From an uncultured Prevotellaceae bacterium (GTDB taxonomy: Bacteria; Bacteroidota; Bacteroidia; Bacteroidales; Bacteroidaceae), in NCBI GenBank assembly GCA_946415695.1, contig CAMKTM010000007.1, positions 1-22,559 of the forward strand: DNA of 22,559 bases, read 5' to 3'. Of the stretch, positions 1 to 8,468 are shown in pieces. The notes beneath the pieces are model-generated. The model had not been told where the DNA came from, made no database searches, and saw nothing but the letters and a program-made list of their open reading frames with translations. Made by a program: the position numbers and the translations under genes. Within the stretch, counting starts at the first letter, position 1; every line of letters starts with the position of its first letter.

Positions 1-47
1 ACTCATAAATCTACCCTTAATCGTGTATTGGATGATAGTTGCGGATT

Positions 48-506
48 TTAGGTAGAGTTATTTTTAATGTCAGCATGAACTGATGAAATGTTAGATAAAA
101 CAGAACTTTTAAGATTTGCTATTTCTGTATCAACATATACCTTTGCTCGTTCATTGTTTGCTTCGCACCCCACTTTTACTTCAGTTACTTCAGTTTTTAA
201 ATCGTACAACTGACAAGTAAGATCCTTGATCATCTCTGCGTTCCTTTGGCTATAGTCTTGATTTACGGCAAAAGCAGTTTTAAGCATGACGCAATCGGCT
301 TGCAGCTGGTCGATAGCATCCAGTACATAGTCGGGAACCGGCTCTTGGTAGTTAGGGTCGCCTTCCCCGTCGAAGAATACGATACTGTCGGCCACAACGC
401 TGAACTCATAGACAGCTCCGTCGCTACGATGAACACGAAAGCCCTGTGCCTCGGCCATGATAACTGATGCAGCAAACAACAGCACGGAAAATAACATCCT
501 TTTCAT
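48..506 (-). CDS. Small secreted coiled-coil protein, unknown function
   Basis: Encodes 152 aa. Residues 1-20 form a signal peptide (MKRM, a hydrophobic stretch, then AEAQ), so the product is exported. Residues 22-46 (FRVHRSDGAVYEF...ADSIVFF) resemble the short 'VH..dG.v..f.v..vDSI.F' motif common at the N-terminus of Bacteroidales surface proteins. Residues about 60-145 are polar and heptad-like (DAIDQLQ, DLTCQLYDLKTEVTEVK, DTEIANLKSSVLSNISS), suggesting a helical coiled coil. The start codon overlaps the stop of the upstream GH43-like gene as ATGA, so the two are probably translationally coupled and the last members of a four-gene run. A partner or surface anchor for the glycosidase is possible but only inferred. 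No family recognised. Confidence 0.7.
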   Translation of the reverse strand: MKRMLFSVLLFAASVIMAEAQGFRVHRSDGAVYEFSVVADSIVFFDGEGDPNYQEPVPDYVLDAIDQLQADCVMLKTAFAVNQDYSQRNAEMIKDLTCQLYDLKTEVTEVKVGCEANNERAKVYVDTEIANLKSSVLSNISSVHADIKNNST

Positions 507-3253
507 TGTTGTAAGATTTTACTTGGTTTGTTATAATAGTTAATTATATTAATGCCTCTTTGAGGTTTTAATAGTCTTTGCCCTGAAAGATTGTAAAGGG
601 CTTTAGGGTCTTTAGGGTCTTTAAGGTCTTTAAGGTCGAGGGCGATGTCCTCTTCTGTGACGGTGAACTGCGGCCCTTCGGTGAAGGCAGAGCCGACGTA
701 GGCAGCATCCACGGTCTGCACGCCCCAGGAGTATGTGCCGGGCAGGGTGGGGCGGAACGTCCATTCCGTTCTTGTGCCGACACGGCCCAGGAGGTTGGCT
801 TTGCGGATGCCGTCGTTTGTGCCGCCCACGATGGCAGGCGTGCTGTTAATGAGGTTGCCGCCTTCGTCCTTGATGAAGATTTCGTAGGTGAAGCCCGGGT
901 GTGCCGTCTCGGGTGCTTGCCATGAGAGGGTCACGAGGCCGTCCTGCATGGTAAAGGCCGGACTTGTGGGGCTCTGCGGACGGGGCTGGCAGGGGAAGAG
1001 GTTGTAGCAGAGGATGGCATTGTCGCCGTATTGTTCCTGGGTGAGGTAGTTCTTGTCCTTTGTCTCGCCGATGAGCAGGAAGTCTTTGCATCCGTCGCCG
1101 TTGTAGTCGGGGAAAGCGGTGCAGGCTCCCAATGCTCCGGGTATGGCGACGTTGCGCTTGAGGCGCCCTTTGCCATCGCCCAGGTAGAGCATCCCGCCAT
1201 AGACGTTCGACTTCGTTCCGCCCAGAAGGATGTCGTAAAAGCCGTCGCCGTTCCAGTCGATGACGCCTGCGGAGTTGCTTGCCGAGGAAGAGAGTGTGTA
1301 GATGTCGCTCTGGAAGTCGCTGGCTAAGGCTTTGAAGCTTGGCACGGCGGTCTGCTGGTTGAGGTAGATGCGTTGCCGTGTCGTCGATTCGCCCGAAGAG
1401 ACTTCGCCTTGTCCTGCCAGCATGATGTCGAGCCATCCGTCGTCGTTGAAGTCAGCCACTTGCAGGGCGCCGTTCGCTTTGCGCTTCAGGTCGGCTCCCT
1501 TCTCGCCGAGGCCCATGCGAGAGAATTGCCCGGGTGCTTCGGGATTGTTGAGGTAGATGTCTGTGAAGCGCAGCTGGTCGTCTCGTCCGTCAACGAGGGC
1601 CGAGATGGCGAAGTCCTGCAGGCCGTCGTTGTTGAAGTCGGCAGGCTTGATGATGGCATTGCGAAGGAGGAAGTCGGGCTCGAAGGGCTCTATGGAGAAG
1701 CATAGAGCACGGCTGCTGCCGATGGGTGTCTGGTTGTGAAGGATGACGTTGCTGTTCGTCTCGTCCTGATGCCCGACGAGGATGATGTCGAGCCGCCCGT
1801 CGTTGTCGATGTCAATGACCTCGGCGGCCCCGGCTAAATCTATATTTTCAGGGGCAAGGGGCAAGGAGCAAGGGGCAAGAGAATACCTTGGTTCCAAACA
1901 ATCCTCCTGCCCCTTGCCCCTTGCCCCTTGCCTCATTATAGTCCAAGTTGCTTCCTCGAAGGTGCCGTTGCCTTTACCCAGGAAGATGCCTTCGGTGCTG
2001 CCTTCGGTGTCGCTACATGCCTGGTCGAAGGCGATGATGTCCATCCATCCGTCGTTGTTGATGTCGCACGGTACGAAAGAGGGCGATTCGGCCACCTTGA
2101 AGGGCGGTGCCGTCGCGACCTTTGTCCATTTGTGTGTGAGGGGAGCAAAGAGTGCGAGGTAGGAGATGCGCTCGCTGCTTGTCTCGTTTGTGGCGGAGTT
2201 CTGAACGACGGCATACCCACCGGCCACGATGTCCTGGTATCCGTCATTGTTCAGATCTACTGTGACCGCTCCGCCTCCGCTAAAACCCCAGGACTGCGTG
2301 ATGAGCTCGGGGTTGTAGGGTGCCGTGGTGGATAGGGTGGGGCGGATGATGGGGTCGCTAAGCATGACGAGGTTCGAGCCTCGGAACTGCATGGTGCCGA
2401 TGTACATCAGCCGGTCGTGAATCTTCTCTGTGCTGTTGTGTGCATGGAAGACGATGCGCAGTTGGCCTTCCTTATCGTAGAAGAGCGAGTGATGCCCTGT
2501 GCCGACGAGGTCGTCCCATCGCCGAAGGATGGGGTTGCCGGTGTACTTCGTCCAGGTTCCCGAGGTGATGTTTGTCGTCGTGGCATAGCCCACTGCATAG
2601 TCCTGGCTCTGATAGTCGTTGCCGGAATAGGTGAGGTAGTAGCGTCGGCCTTGCTTGATGACGTTGGGGCCTTCGTTGACGCGCCCCATCTTGAGTTCCC
2701 AGGACTGCGATGCCGCAAAGCATTTGCGCAGTGTCCCTTCAACGGGCGTGATGAAGTCGTCCGAGAGACGGGCTTGCCAGATGCAGTTGCCGTCGTTGAA
2801 GCGGACGAAGAAGATGTAGGCAGTGCTGTCTTCGTCGATGAAGACATGCGAGTCGATGCACTTCTCGTCGCCGAGCAGTTTCTCCATCTGATAGGAGCCG
2901 ACCTGCGTGAAAGGTCCTTTGGGCGAGGAGGCTGTGGCAGCGTAGAGGTGCTCGTTGGCGGAGTAGTACATGATGTACTTGTCCTTGACATGATAGACTT
3001 CCGGTGCCCAGAACCATCGTGTCTCGGTCGTGTTCGTCTTGTTCAGAGCCAGGCCTTCGTACTTCCAAAGGCGAAGGTCGTTGCTTGTATAGCATCGGAT
3101 GCCGTTTGCGTCGTTTGTGCCGTAGGCGTAGTAAGTGTCGCCTTCGAGCAGGATGTAAGGGTCAGCCAGAGGTACCTGGCTCTTGCCGCCCTCGGCCAGT
3201 ACGAGGGAAGACAGGAGTAGTAATGCTCCTGCAAGAAATGTCTTGGTCATCAT
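503..3253 (-). CDS. Secreted GH43-like glycosidase fused to seven FG-GAP/VCBS repeats
   Basis: Encodes 916 aa with a signal peptide at about 1-20. Residues about 27-315 look like a five-bladed glycoside hydrolase family 43 domain, whose members typically act on arabinan or xylan side chains. The expected acidic residues are visible: D31 in PLADPYIL, D134 in CIDSHVF and E194 in VNEGPN. Residues about 320-745 carry seven D.N.DG..D repeats (DLNNDGYQD, DINNDGWMD, DIDNDGRLD, DFNNDGLQD, DFNDDGWLD, DWNGDGFYD, DYNGDGCKD), enough for a complete seven-bladed FG-GAP propeller with calcium sites. A fibronectin-like stretch (DGLVTLSWQAP...YSWGVQTVDA) and a sorting-type tail (YNLSGQRLLKPQRGINII) follow. 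The last dozen residues depart from the usual tail and read like former leader sequence. Residues about 441-468 are encoded by a heptamer hairpin. Substrate unknown. Confidence 0.85.
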   Translation of the reverse strand: MMTKTFLAGALLLLSSLVLAEGGKSQVPLADPYILLEGDTYYAYGTNDANGIRCYTSNDLRLWKYEGLALNKTNTTETRWFWAPEVYHVKDKYIMYYSANEHLYAATASSPKGPFTQVGSYQMEKLLGDEKCIDSHVFIDEDSTAYIFFVRFNDGNCIWQARLSDDFITPVEGTLRKCFAASQSWELKMGRVNEGPNVIKQGRRYYLTYSGNDYQSQDYAVGYATTTNITSGTWTKYTGNPILRRWDDLVGTGHHSLFYDKEGQLRIVFHAHNSTEKIHDRLMYIGTMQFRGSNLVMLSDPIIRPTLSTTAPYNPELITQSWGFSGGGAVTVDLNNDGYQDIVAGGYAVVQNSATNETSSERISYLALFAPLTHKWTKVATAPPFKVAESPSFVPCDINNDGWMDIIAFDQACSDTEGSTEGIFLGKGNGTFEEATWTIMRQGARGKGQEDCLEPRYSLAPCSLPLAPENIDLAGAAEVIDIDNDGRLDIILVGHQDETNSNVILHNQTPIGSSRALCFSIEPFEPDFLLRNAIIKPADFNNDGLQDFAISALVDGRDDQLRFTDIYLNNPEAPGQFSRMGLGEKGADLKRKANGALQVADFNDDGWLDIMLAGQGEVSSGESTTRQRIYLNQQTAVPSFKALASDFQSDIYTLSSSASNSAGVIDWNGDGFYDILLGGTKSNVYGGMLYLGDGKGRLKRNVAIPGALGACTAFPDYNGDGCKDFLLIGETKDKNYLTQEQYGDNAILCYNLFPCQPRPQSPTSPAFTMQDGLVTLSWQAPETAHPGFTYEIFIKDEGGNLINSTPAIVGGTNDGIRKANLLGRVGTRTEWTFRPTLPGTYSWGVQTVDAAYVGSAFTEGPQFTVTEEDIALDLKDLKDPKDPKALYNLSGQRLLKPQRGINIINYYNKPSKILQQ
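601..636 (-). repeat. In-frame 9-bp tandem repeat in the GH43 gene linker
   Basis: Four copies of a 9-bp unit (CTTTAGGGT twice, then CTTTAAGGT twice on the plus strand). They encode a DLK/DPK tripeptide repeat between the fibronectin-like part and the C-terminal tail. Because the unit is a multiple of three, copy changes would only lengthen or shorten the linker. Confidence 0.85.
1851..1933. repeat. Inverted GGGGCAA heptamer array forming a hairpin inside the GH43 gene
   Basis: The left arm (1851-1880) has four GGGGCAA heptamers, one of them GGAGCAA. The right arm (about 1907-1933) carries the complementary TGCCCCT heptamers, and about 26 bp lie between. The arms pair almost perfectly over roughly 28 bp. 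The surrounding FG-GAP repeats stay in one frame on both sides, so the insertion is net in-frame; it codes for a low-complexity stretch (MRQGARGKGQ... and ...SLAPCSLPLAP) unlike the propeller around it. G runs in both arms could also form a quadruplex. Confidence 0.85.
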
Positions 3254-3306
3254 ATCTCTTTACCTTAAAAAGGCATCAGGCAGAACATTCTGCCCGATAC
3301 CCGATG

Positions 3307-4695
3307 TTACTTGACTTCCCAACCTGCAGCCTTGGCCATCTTCTTGCAGATTTCTGTATTGTCGAAGCGGCCATGGAACTGTTCTGCACCGACGCCAATG
3401 GCGAAGGCGGGCACGTAGCCATTGCTGTGGCCACCGCTCTGCCAGCCTATCAGGGCGCATTCCGAGATGACATGCTTCACGGTGCCTGCCAGACGTCCGC
3501 CGCCCTTGCCTTCCTGAAGTTCCTTAAAGGAGCGTTCCAGACGGGCTGTCTGGTCGTCGCTGACCTGTAAGGCGTCCCAGAAGCCGAAGTTCTCGGTGAG
3601 GAATTTCTTGCATTCCTCCCAGGTGAAAGCGTCGCCCATCTTCTCCTTCTTGGCGTTCAGTTCGCGCTCCAGCTTCACGGCACTCATGCGTTGCGAAGCG
3701 ACAGCCTTGAGGTTCAGCTCGTAGGGACCTTTGCCGAGGGCAAGACCACCCGTCTCGTGGTCGGCGGTGATGACGATGAGCGTCTCGTCGGGGTGTTGCT
3801 GATAGAACTCGTAGGCCACCTTCACGGCGTTGTCCATGTCGATGAGTTCAGTGATGAAGACGGGGTCGTTGGCGTGGCAGCCCCAGTCAATCTTGCCGCC
3901 CTCGACCATGAGGAAGAAGCCGTCCTTCTTGTCCTGCTTCTTCATGAGGAAGTTGATGGCAGCGCGGGTGATGTCCTGCAGCGTGAGGTCGTTCTTTGTG
4001 CGGTCGATGGCATAGGGAATAGAGCCGCGCTCCACCTTGCTGGCTTCCTCTGGCTGGAAGAGAATCATCTTCTCTGCCTTCTTGGCTTTCTTCTGATACT
4101 CTTTGTAGCCGCGCACGATGGTGAAGCCTCCTTGCTTAGCCTGCTCGTAGAGGTCGGGGCCGCCATCAGGGTTTTCGGGCTTGTTGAAGTCCGATGCGCC
4201 AAAGAAGTCAACGTCGGTCTTCGTCAGCTGTTCACCAATCTTGTAATACTCGTTTCTGTGTCCGACGTGTGCGTAGAAGGCAGCAGGCGTGGCGTGATCC
4301 ACGCTGACACTTGTCGTGATGCCCACGGCAGCGCCAGCCTCGCGAGCCCAGTCGGCGATGCAGGTGACGGGTGTCGTCAGGTCCTTCAGCACGCCCAGAG
4401 CGCCGTTCTTCGTCTTGTTGCCAGAGGCCAGAGCCGTGCCGCCCGCTGCGGAGTCGGTCACGCCGTTTGTAGCGCTCTGCGTGTTGATGAGGCCTACGTA
4501 GGGGAAGCTCGGGAAGCAAAGTTCCTGAATGCCGATGCGACCTTCGAGGGCACCGAGGTAAGTCTCGGCTGCATTGACTTGATTGACGCCCATGCCGTCG
4601 CCAATAAAATAGAATACATATTTAGCCTTGCCTTCTGCAAAGCATGCGAGAGCAACCAGCAGGATGCTCAACGTGGAAAAGATACGCTTCTTCAT
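3307..4695 (-). CDS. Alkaline phosphatase (PhoA family), exported
   Basis: Encodes 462 aa with a signal peptide at about 1-20. It hydrolyses phosphomonoesters outside the cytoplasm using two zinc ions and one magnesium. The family signature is clear: a metal-binding Asp in YFIGDGMG (D33), the nucleophile Ser in VTDSAAGGTALASG (S82), an HATPAAFYAH metal site, the acidic ligand in VEGGKIDWGCHAND, TADHETGG, and a late His in GGHSNGYVPAFAIG. Length is normal for the family. It lies 17 bp downstream of the 1142-aa gene and 53 bp upstream of the GH43-like gene, so the three are probably co-transcribed. A phosphatase within a glycan-use run suggests removal of phosphate from a phosphorylated glycan, or simply phosphate scavenging; the sequence does not decide between them. 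Confidence 0.93.
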   Translation of the reverse strand: MKKRIFSTLSILLVALACFAEGKAKYVFYFIGDGMGVNQVNAAETYLGALEGRIGIQELCFPSFPYVGLINTQSATNGVTDSAAGGTALASGNKTKNGALGVLKDLTTPVTCIADWAREAGAAVGITTSVSVDHATPAAFYAHVGHRNEYYKIGEQLTKTDVDFFGASDFNKPENPDGGPDLYEQAKQGGFTIVRGYKEYQKKAKKAEKMILFQPEEASKVERGSIPYAIDRTKNDLTLQDITRAAINFLMKKQDKKDGFFLMVEGGKIDWGCHANDPVFITELIDMDNAVKVAYEFYQQHPDETLIVITADHETGGLALGKGPYELNLKAVASQRMSAVKLERELNAKKEKMGDAFTWEECKKFLTENFGFWDALQVSDDQTARLERSFKELQEGKGGGRLAGTVKHVISECALIGWQSGGHSNGYVPAFAIGVGAEQFHGRFDNTEICKKMAKAAGWEVK

Positions 4696-4712
4696 GTTTG
4701 TTTTTATTTAGG

Positions 4713-7700
4713 TTATAATTTAAGAATTTTCTTGCCGCCAACAATGTAGATGCCTTTCTGTAATTGTCCATTGCCCACCTTTCTGCCTTGAAGGTCATAG
4801 ACGGTATGCTCGGTGCCAGGTGTTGGATAATGTCCGATGACTTCGATGCCGTCGGCTGTCTGTAGGGCTTGTTCTGCTCTTTCAATGGCTTGGCTAAGTG
4901 ATTCCCGAGCTTCTGCTGTGACACTGCCTTTGGCGATAAGCGTGCGCATTGACTGCAATTCTGTCTGTAAGGCATCGAAGGCTTCCTTCACCTCGGGCTT
5001 CTGGTAGTATGGCGATTCTGCCTCGTCGATGATGGCTTCGTGAATCTGGAATTCGCTCATGGCAAAGACGCGTCCGTTCTCTCGGTTGCCGATGGTTTGC
5101 ATGACTTGGAAACGCAATACGCGCGAATCGCCGTCGGTGAAGATGACAGGCGAGAGGTAGTTCTCGCTGATGTCTGTTGGGAGGTTTTCCTCAAGGTGAG
5201 CCACAGGCAGGAGGTTTCGCGTGGAGTTAGAAGCAGAGACGATGATGTCCGAAGGAATGTCGGTCAGGCCATACTCGGCGTTCTGTGAAGGTGTGAAGCT
5301 GAAGGCAAAGGCTTTGACGGCAGTGCCTAAACGTGCCTGAATGTAGGACATCTCGTCGGGCCATACTATGTTGCTGTACCATGTCTCGTAGTATGTACTG
5401 GTCTTGTTGTCAATTAGCTTGGCGAGGTTATGTGTGGCCTGCTGTGTGGTGTTGGCGTTGGAAGTGAGAACCGAGCTGGTGCGCACGAGTTTTGTGTCGA
5501 TATTCGGGTTTGCCACGAATGCCTTGGAATAGGTCTGCATGCCTTGCAGGAAAAGGAAGTCGGGCGTGTTCTCGTGGGCTGCCTTTCCTGCTTCGGAAGC
5601 CAGTTCGCGGAAGACGTTCTCGTCGGGTTTCAGGTAGTTGTTGTTTCGCAGCTGGAATGTTGATGCTGTGCCGGACGTACTGAGGAGTGCGACGGGCACT
5701 TCGGTAGTTGGCTTGATGCCCACATACTTGCCTTGCACGCTGATGGTGAATCCTTTGCTGCTGCTGATGTAGTTTATGCTGACGGGCATCGGGATGTCGG
5801 AAAGAGTGGCGTTAGCGCCCGCAACAGACAGATACTTCTTTGCGCCAAGGTTATAGAGGTAGTTTTCGTTGTACTTGTCGGAATGCAGTATCATCCAGTT
5901 GCATCGTGGGTCGCTGACATGGCACTTCTTTCGGTACTGTTCGAGTGCTGCGGAGGCCCCGGATGCTGCGATGTCAAGTTCGTCTTGGTCGTTTGCGATG
6001 AGGTCGCCAAAGCCCGAGATGTTGTGCAGTTGATAGACTGCCAGGGGGGTGAAGTGCTCGGCTCTGTCGAGGACGCCGTAGGTGAGGGGTTGAGCTGTGG
6101 CGCCTATGTTCTCGATTGCCTGACGCAAGGCTTCGGTATCGGTGCAGGTGCCGTCGGCATAAACTGTTGCCAGCGGCTCCAGGTCGGACGGGGCATATCC
6201 GCCCCAGGCGTCGGACTCGTCGAAAATCTGCTGGGCAAGTTCGAGCAGGCTTTGGAGCCTGTATTCGTTCTTAAAGTAGAGTTCGTTGATGAGAAGATTG
6301 TTGCCGTATCCTGCCGTGAAGCGCAGGCGGAAGTGTTTGCCTGTGACGGGTTGCGGAAGGAATACGGTGGGGTATTCTGAATCTTCGACGTTAAGGCGTG
6401 TGCCGGCAGAAGTCCAATGGGTTCCGTCGTCGGAGACATATACTGTCACTTGCTTGGCACGATATGTGCTTTCTCGGTTCTGGAAGAGGCCAATGGAGCT
6501 GACGGTGACGGGTTCTGGGGCTTCGAAGGTGAAGGTGTGAGGGAAGCCTACGGAACCGTTCTTCCACTTGTTGTGGTAGTAGGTGCTCTTGCTGCCGTCG
6601 AGTATCATGGCGGCACGTCCGTTGTCGCCTTCTCCCACTGTCTCTTCGTCGCTGTAGGAGGTGAGTTTCCAAGTGGCGGGGTCTGAAACGGTGCGTGTCA
6701 GTTCGACGCGCGACAGCAAGGTTTTTGTCTGATAGTGCAGCACGCCTTCATCCACTCGGTGCTCCAATCGGGCAATGTCGATGGTATCTACCCAGGGCAT
6801 CTGCCCCATCTGAGGTGCTTCGCAGGTGCTGGCGCTGTCGCGTTTGCCCATGTAGCCTCCGGTTTCCAGGTAGAAGGTCTTGTCGAAGAGTTGTGTGACG
6901 CCATGTCCGAAGTCGTAGCGCGAGTTGCGTTGGTTTTTGCCCTGTGTGTTGCCGAAGCCTGCATGGTTCAAAGCATACCATTGTCCTGTTGAGGCAGAAC
7001 GCATGGCTCCGTTGCGGAAGTAGCAGCGTCGCATCAGGTTTCCTCCTTTTTCGCCGAAGTTCTCGAGGAAGCTGTAGATGCCGCTTGTGAGGCGGTTTGC
7101 TCCTGCCATACGCAGGGTGCCCATGTAGCGCCAGTCGGGGTCTTCTGCGTTCTTGAACCAAACGGTCTGCAGTGTGCTCTCGTACTCCGAGATGGTTCCG
7201 TCCGGGTTGGTGACGCTGATGATGTCGGGTCGCACGTTGTAGAGGAACTGCACCCAGTGGTCGAACTCCCAGAAGTCGTCTCTGTTGTAGCGGATGCTTG
7301 AGCCTGTTCCCTCTCCTCCGAAGCGTGTGGCGTAGGCTTCCGGTCCGAGGTCAACGGCAGCGGAACGCATGATGTCGGGCAGGTTCTTGTCTTTATCTAC
7401 GTCGCCATTGTCCCAGACGGAGAAGAGCACGGTGTGTCCGTAGCTGCCGTCGGCGCGATTGGGCATCTGTATGCCTGAGTACATGCCGTCGGTGCCAATA
7501 GCCATCTGATAGGTGGCGGGCTGCTTGTATTCGCTGGGATACATCACTTCGAGGTACGTCCAGTTGTAGCTTTGTCCCGATGGTGCTCCCGGGACTTGTG
7601 TACTCCACCAGAGGTGGACGCTGGGTGCCATGAATATCTCGGAGTCAGTGATGCTGAGGGTAGAGGTGCGTTGGAAGAGGAGCAGGTTGAGGCGGTCCAG

Positions 7701-8141
7701 GTTGTTTGTGCCGTTTGGACAGGTTAGTTCGAAGCGGTACCACCCGTCGAAGGGCATTTCCGTGTCGGGCATTATTTCCAAGCTTTGCTGTGCCGTGGTG
7801 CTTTTGGTGCTTGTTGCGGTGTTGTCAAGTACGACGGTGCCCGTCTCGGGATGTACGATGCGTAGGCCGAAGGTGACTTTTCTGCCGCTTTTGCAATTGA
7901 AGAGTGCGTCGGCTCGGACGTGCCCTGTGGGGAAGTGGATGCCATAGACGAGGACTGTGCCCTCGGGGTATGTCCAGTTGATGTACGTGTTGGAGCGTTG
8001 GCTCCCTGTTGCTTCTCCGTGAAGCTCACGATAGTGTCGGGCAGGCCAGATGGTGTCGGTTTTGGCTTGCCAGTCGGTGGCGAAAGTTGGCAGGGCTGTT
8101 GCCAGTGCCAAACTCATCATTAGTAGAAATCTTCTTTTCAT
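4713..8141 (-). CDS. Large secreted multidomain protein: DUF5077/DUF3472, discoidin-like domains, C-terminal sorting tail
   Basis: Encodes 1142 aa. Signal peptide at about 1-21. Residues about 25-160 look like DUF5077 and about 170-440 like DUF3472 (SYNWTYLEVMYPSEYKQPA..., GGEGTGSSIRYN, FLYNV). At about 505-640 there is an F5/8 type C (discoidin) domain (ILDGSKSTYYHNKW, VTVYVSDDGTHW, FRLRFTAGYG, INELYF). The middle (about 690-830) includes a trefoil-like stretch (YQLHNISG...KKYLSVAG). A second discoidin-like domain lies at about 905-1050 (LIDNKTSTYYETW, FRVLRFQ-type strand, MSEFQIHE), followed by a helical segment and the tail TVYDLQGRKV...GIYIVGGKKILKL. The architecture indicates a cell-surface or secreted carbohydrate-binding protein; no catalytic residues were identified. 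It is first in the run that continues with the phosphatase and the GH43-like enzyme. Confidence 0.8.
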   Translation of the reverse strand: MKRRFLLMMSLALATALPTFATDWQAKTDTIWPARHYRELHGEATGSQRSNTYINWTYPEGTVLVYGIHFPTGHVRADALFNCKSGRKVTFGLRIVHPETGTVVLDNTATSTKSTTAQQSLEIMPDTEMPFDGWYRFELTCPNGTNNLDRLNLLLFQRTSTLSITDSEIFMAPSVHLWWSTQVPGAPSGQSYNWTYLEVMYPSEYKQPATYQMAIGTDGMYSGIQMPNRADGSYGHTVLFSVWDNGDVDKDKNLPDIMRSAAVDLGPEAYATRFGGEGTGSSIRYNRDDFWEFDHWVQFLYNVRPDIISVTNPDGTISEYESTLQTVWFKNAEDPDWRYMGTLRMAGANRLTSGIYSFLENFGEKGGNLMRRCYFRNGAMRSASTGQWYALNHAGFGNTQGKNQRNSRYDFGHGVTQLFDKTFYLETGGYMGKRDSASTCEAPQMGQMPWVDTIDIARLEHRVDEGVLHYQTKTLLSRVELTRTVSDPATWKLTSYSDEETVGEGDNGRAAMILDGSKSTYYHNKWKNGSVGFPHTFTFEAPEPVTVSSIGLFQNRESTYRAKQVTVYVSDDGTHWTSAGTRLNVEDSEYPTVFLPQPVTGKHFRLRFTAGYGNNLLINELYFKNEYRLQSLLELAQQIFDESDAWGGYAPSDLEPLATVYADGTCTDTEALRQAIENIGATAQPLTYGVLDRAEHFTPLAVYQLHNISGFGDLIANDQDELDIAASGASAALEQYRKKCHVSDPRCNWMILHSDKYNENYLYNLGAKKYLSVAGANATLSDIPMPVSINYISSSKGFTISVQGKYVGIKPTTEVPVALLSTSGTASTFQLRNNNYLKPDENVFRELASEAGKAAHENTPDFLFLQGMQTYSKAFVANPNIDTKLVRTSSVLTSNANTTQQATHNLAKLIDNKTSTYYETWYSNIVWPDEMSYIQARLGTAVKAFAFSFTPSQNAEYGLTDIPSDIIVSASNSTRNLLPVAHLEENLPTDISENYLSPVIFTDGDSRVLRFQVMQTIGNRENGRVFAMSEFQIHEAIIDEAESPYYQKPEVKEAFDALQTELQSMRTLIAKGSVTAEARESLSQAIERAEQALQTADGIEVIGHYPTPGTEHTVYDLQGRKVGNGQLQKGIYIVGGKKILKL

Positions 8142-8468
8142 GGTAGTGATATTATTAGTTAGATGAATTTATTACATTCTATCCGTGCGAAGTTACTATT
8201 TTTTGCTGTAAGTGCAAAGGATTTGAATGTTTTTTATTGCAATCCTCTAAACTTTTGCGGCTTGCTTCTTGTTTTCGGGGCTTGGATAAAAGCATTTAAG
8301 TTCTGCAAGAAGACGTCTTGTTTCAAAAAAGACATCGCACGTCATCCTAATAAACGAGGCACGCTCTTATTGCAATAAAGGCACGCTCTTATTGCAATAA
8401 AGGCACGCTCTTATTGGAATAAGACCATGCCTTTATTGAAAGAACCCCCGTGCCAGGGAGGATAAATG
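8142..8468. other. Intergenic gap with weak promoter candidate and 22-bp repeats
   Basis: A 327-bp AT-rich gap between two minus-strand genes. On the minus strand, ATCCTTTGC at 8214-8222 is close to but not a match for the TAnnTTTG box, with TTG about 17 nt upstream, so it is only a weak candidate promoter for the 1142-aa gene. The right-hand part (8354-8440) is the tandem array described separately. No gene or structured RNA was recognised. Confidence 0.5.
8358..8423 (-). repeat. Tandem 22-bp repeat, three units
   Basis: Three consecutive 22-bp units (plus strand GGCACGCTCTTATTGCAATAAA twice, third unit with two changes), flanked by degraded pieces up to about 8438. It is the same family as the array at 22311-22559 but in the opposite orientation. 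It sits just beyond the 3' end of the sulfotransferase gene. Confidence 0.9.

Noticed and set aside
3691..4749. 352-aa plus-strand open frame
   Set aside because: Antisense to the alkaline phosphatase, which has all family motifs.
8358..8423. Possible CRISPR repeats here and at 22311-22559
   Set aside because: Units are directly adjacent with no unique spacers and no cas genes are nearby.
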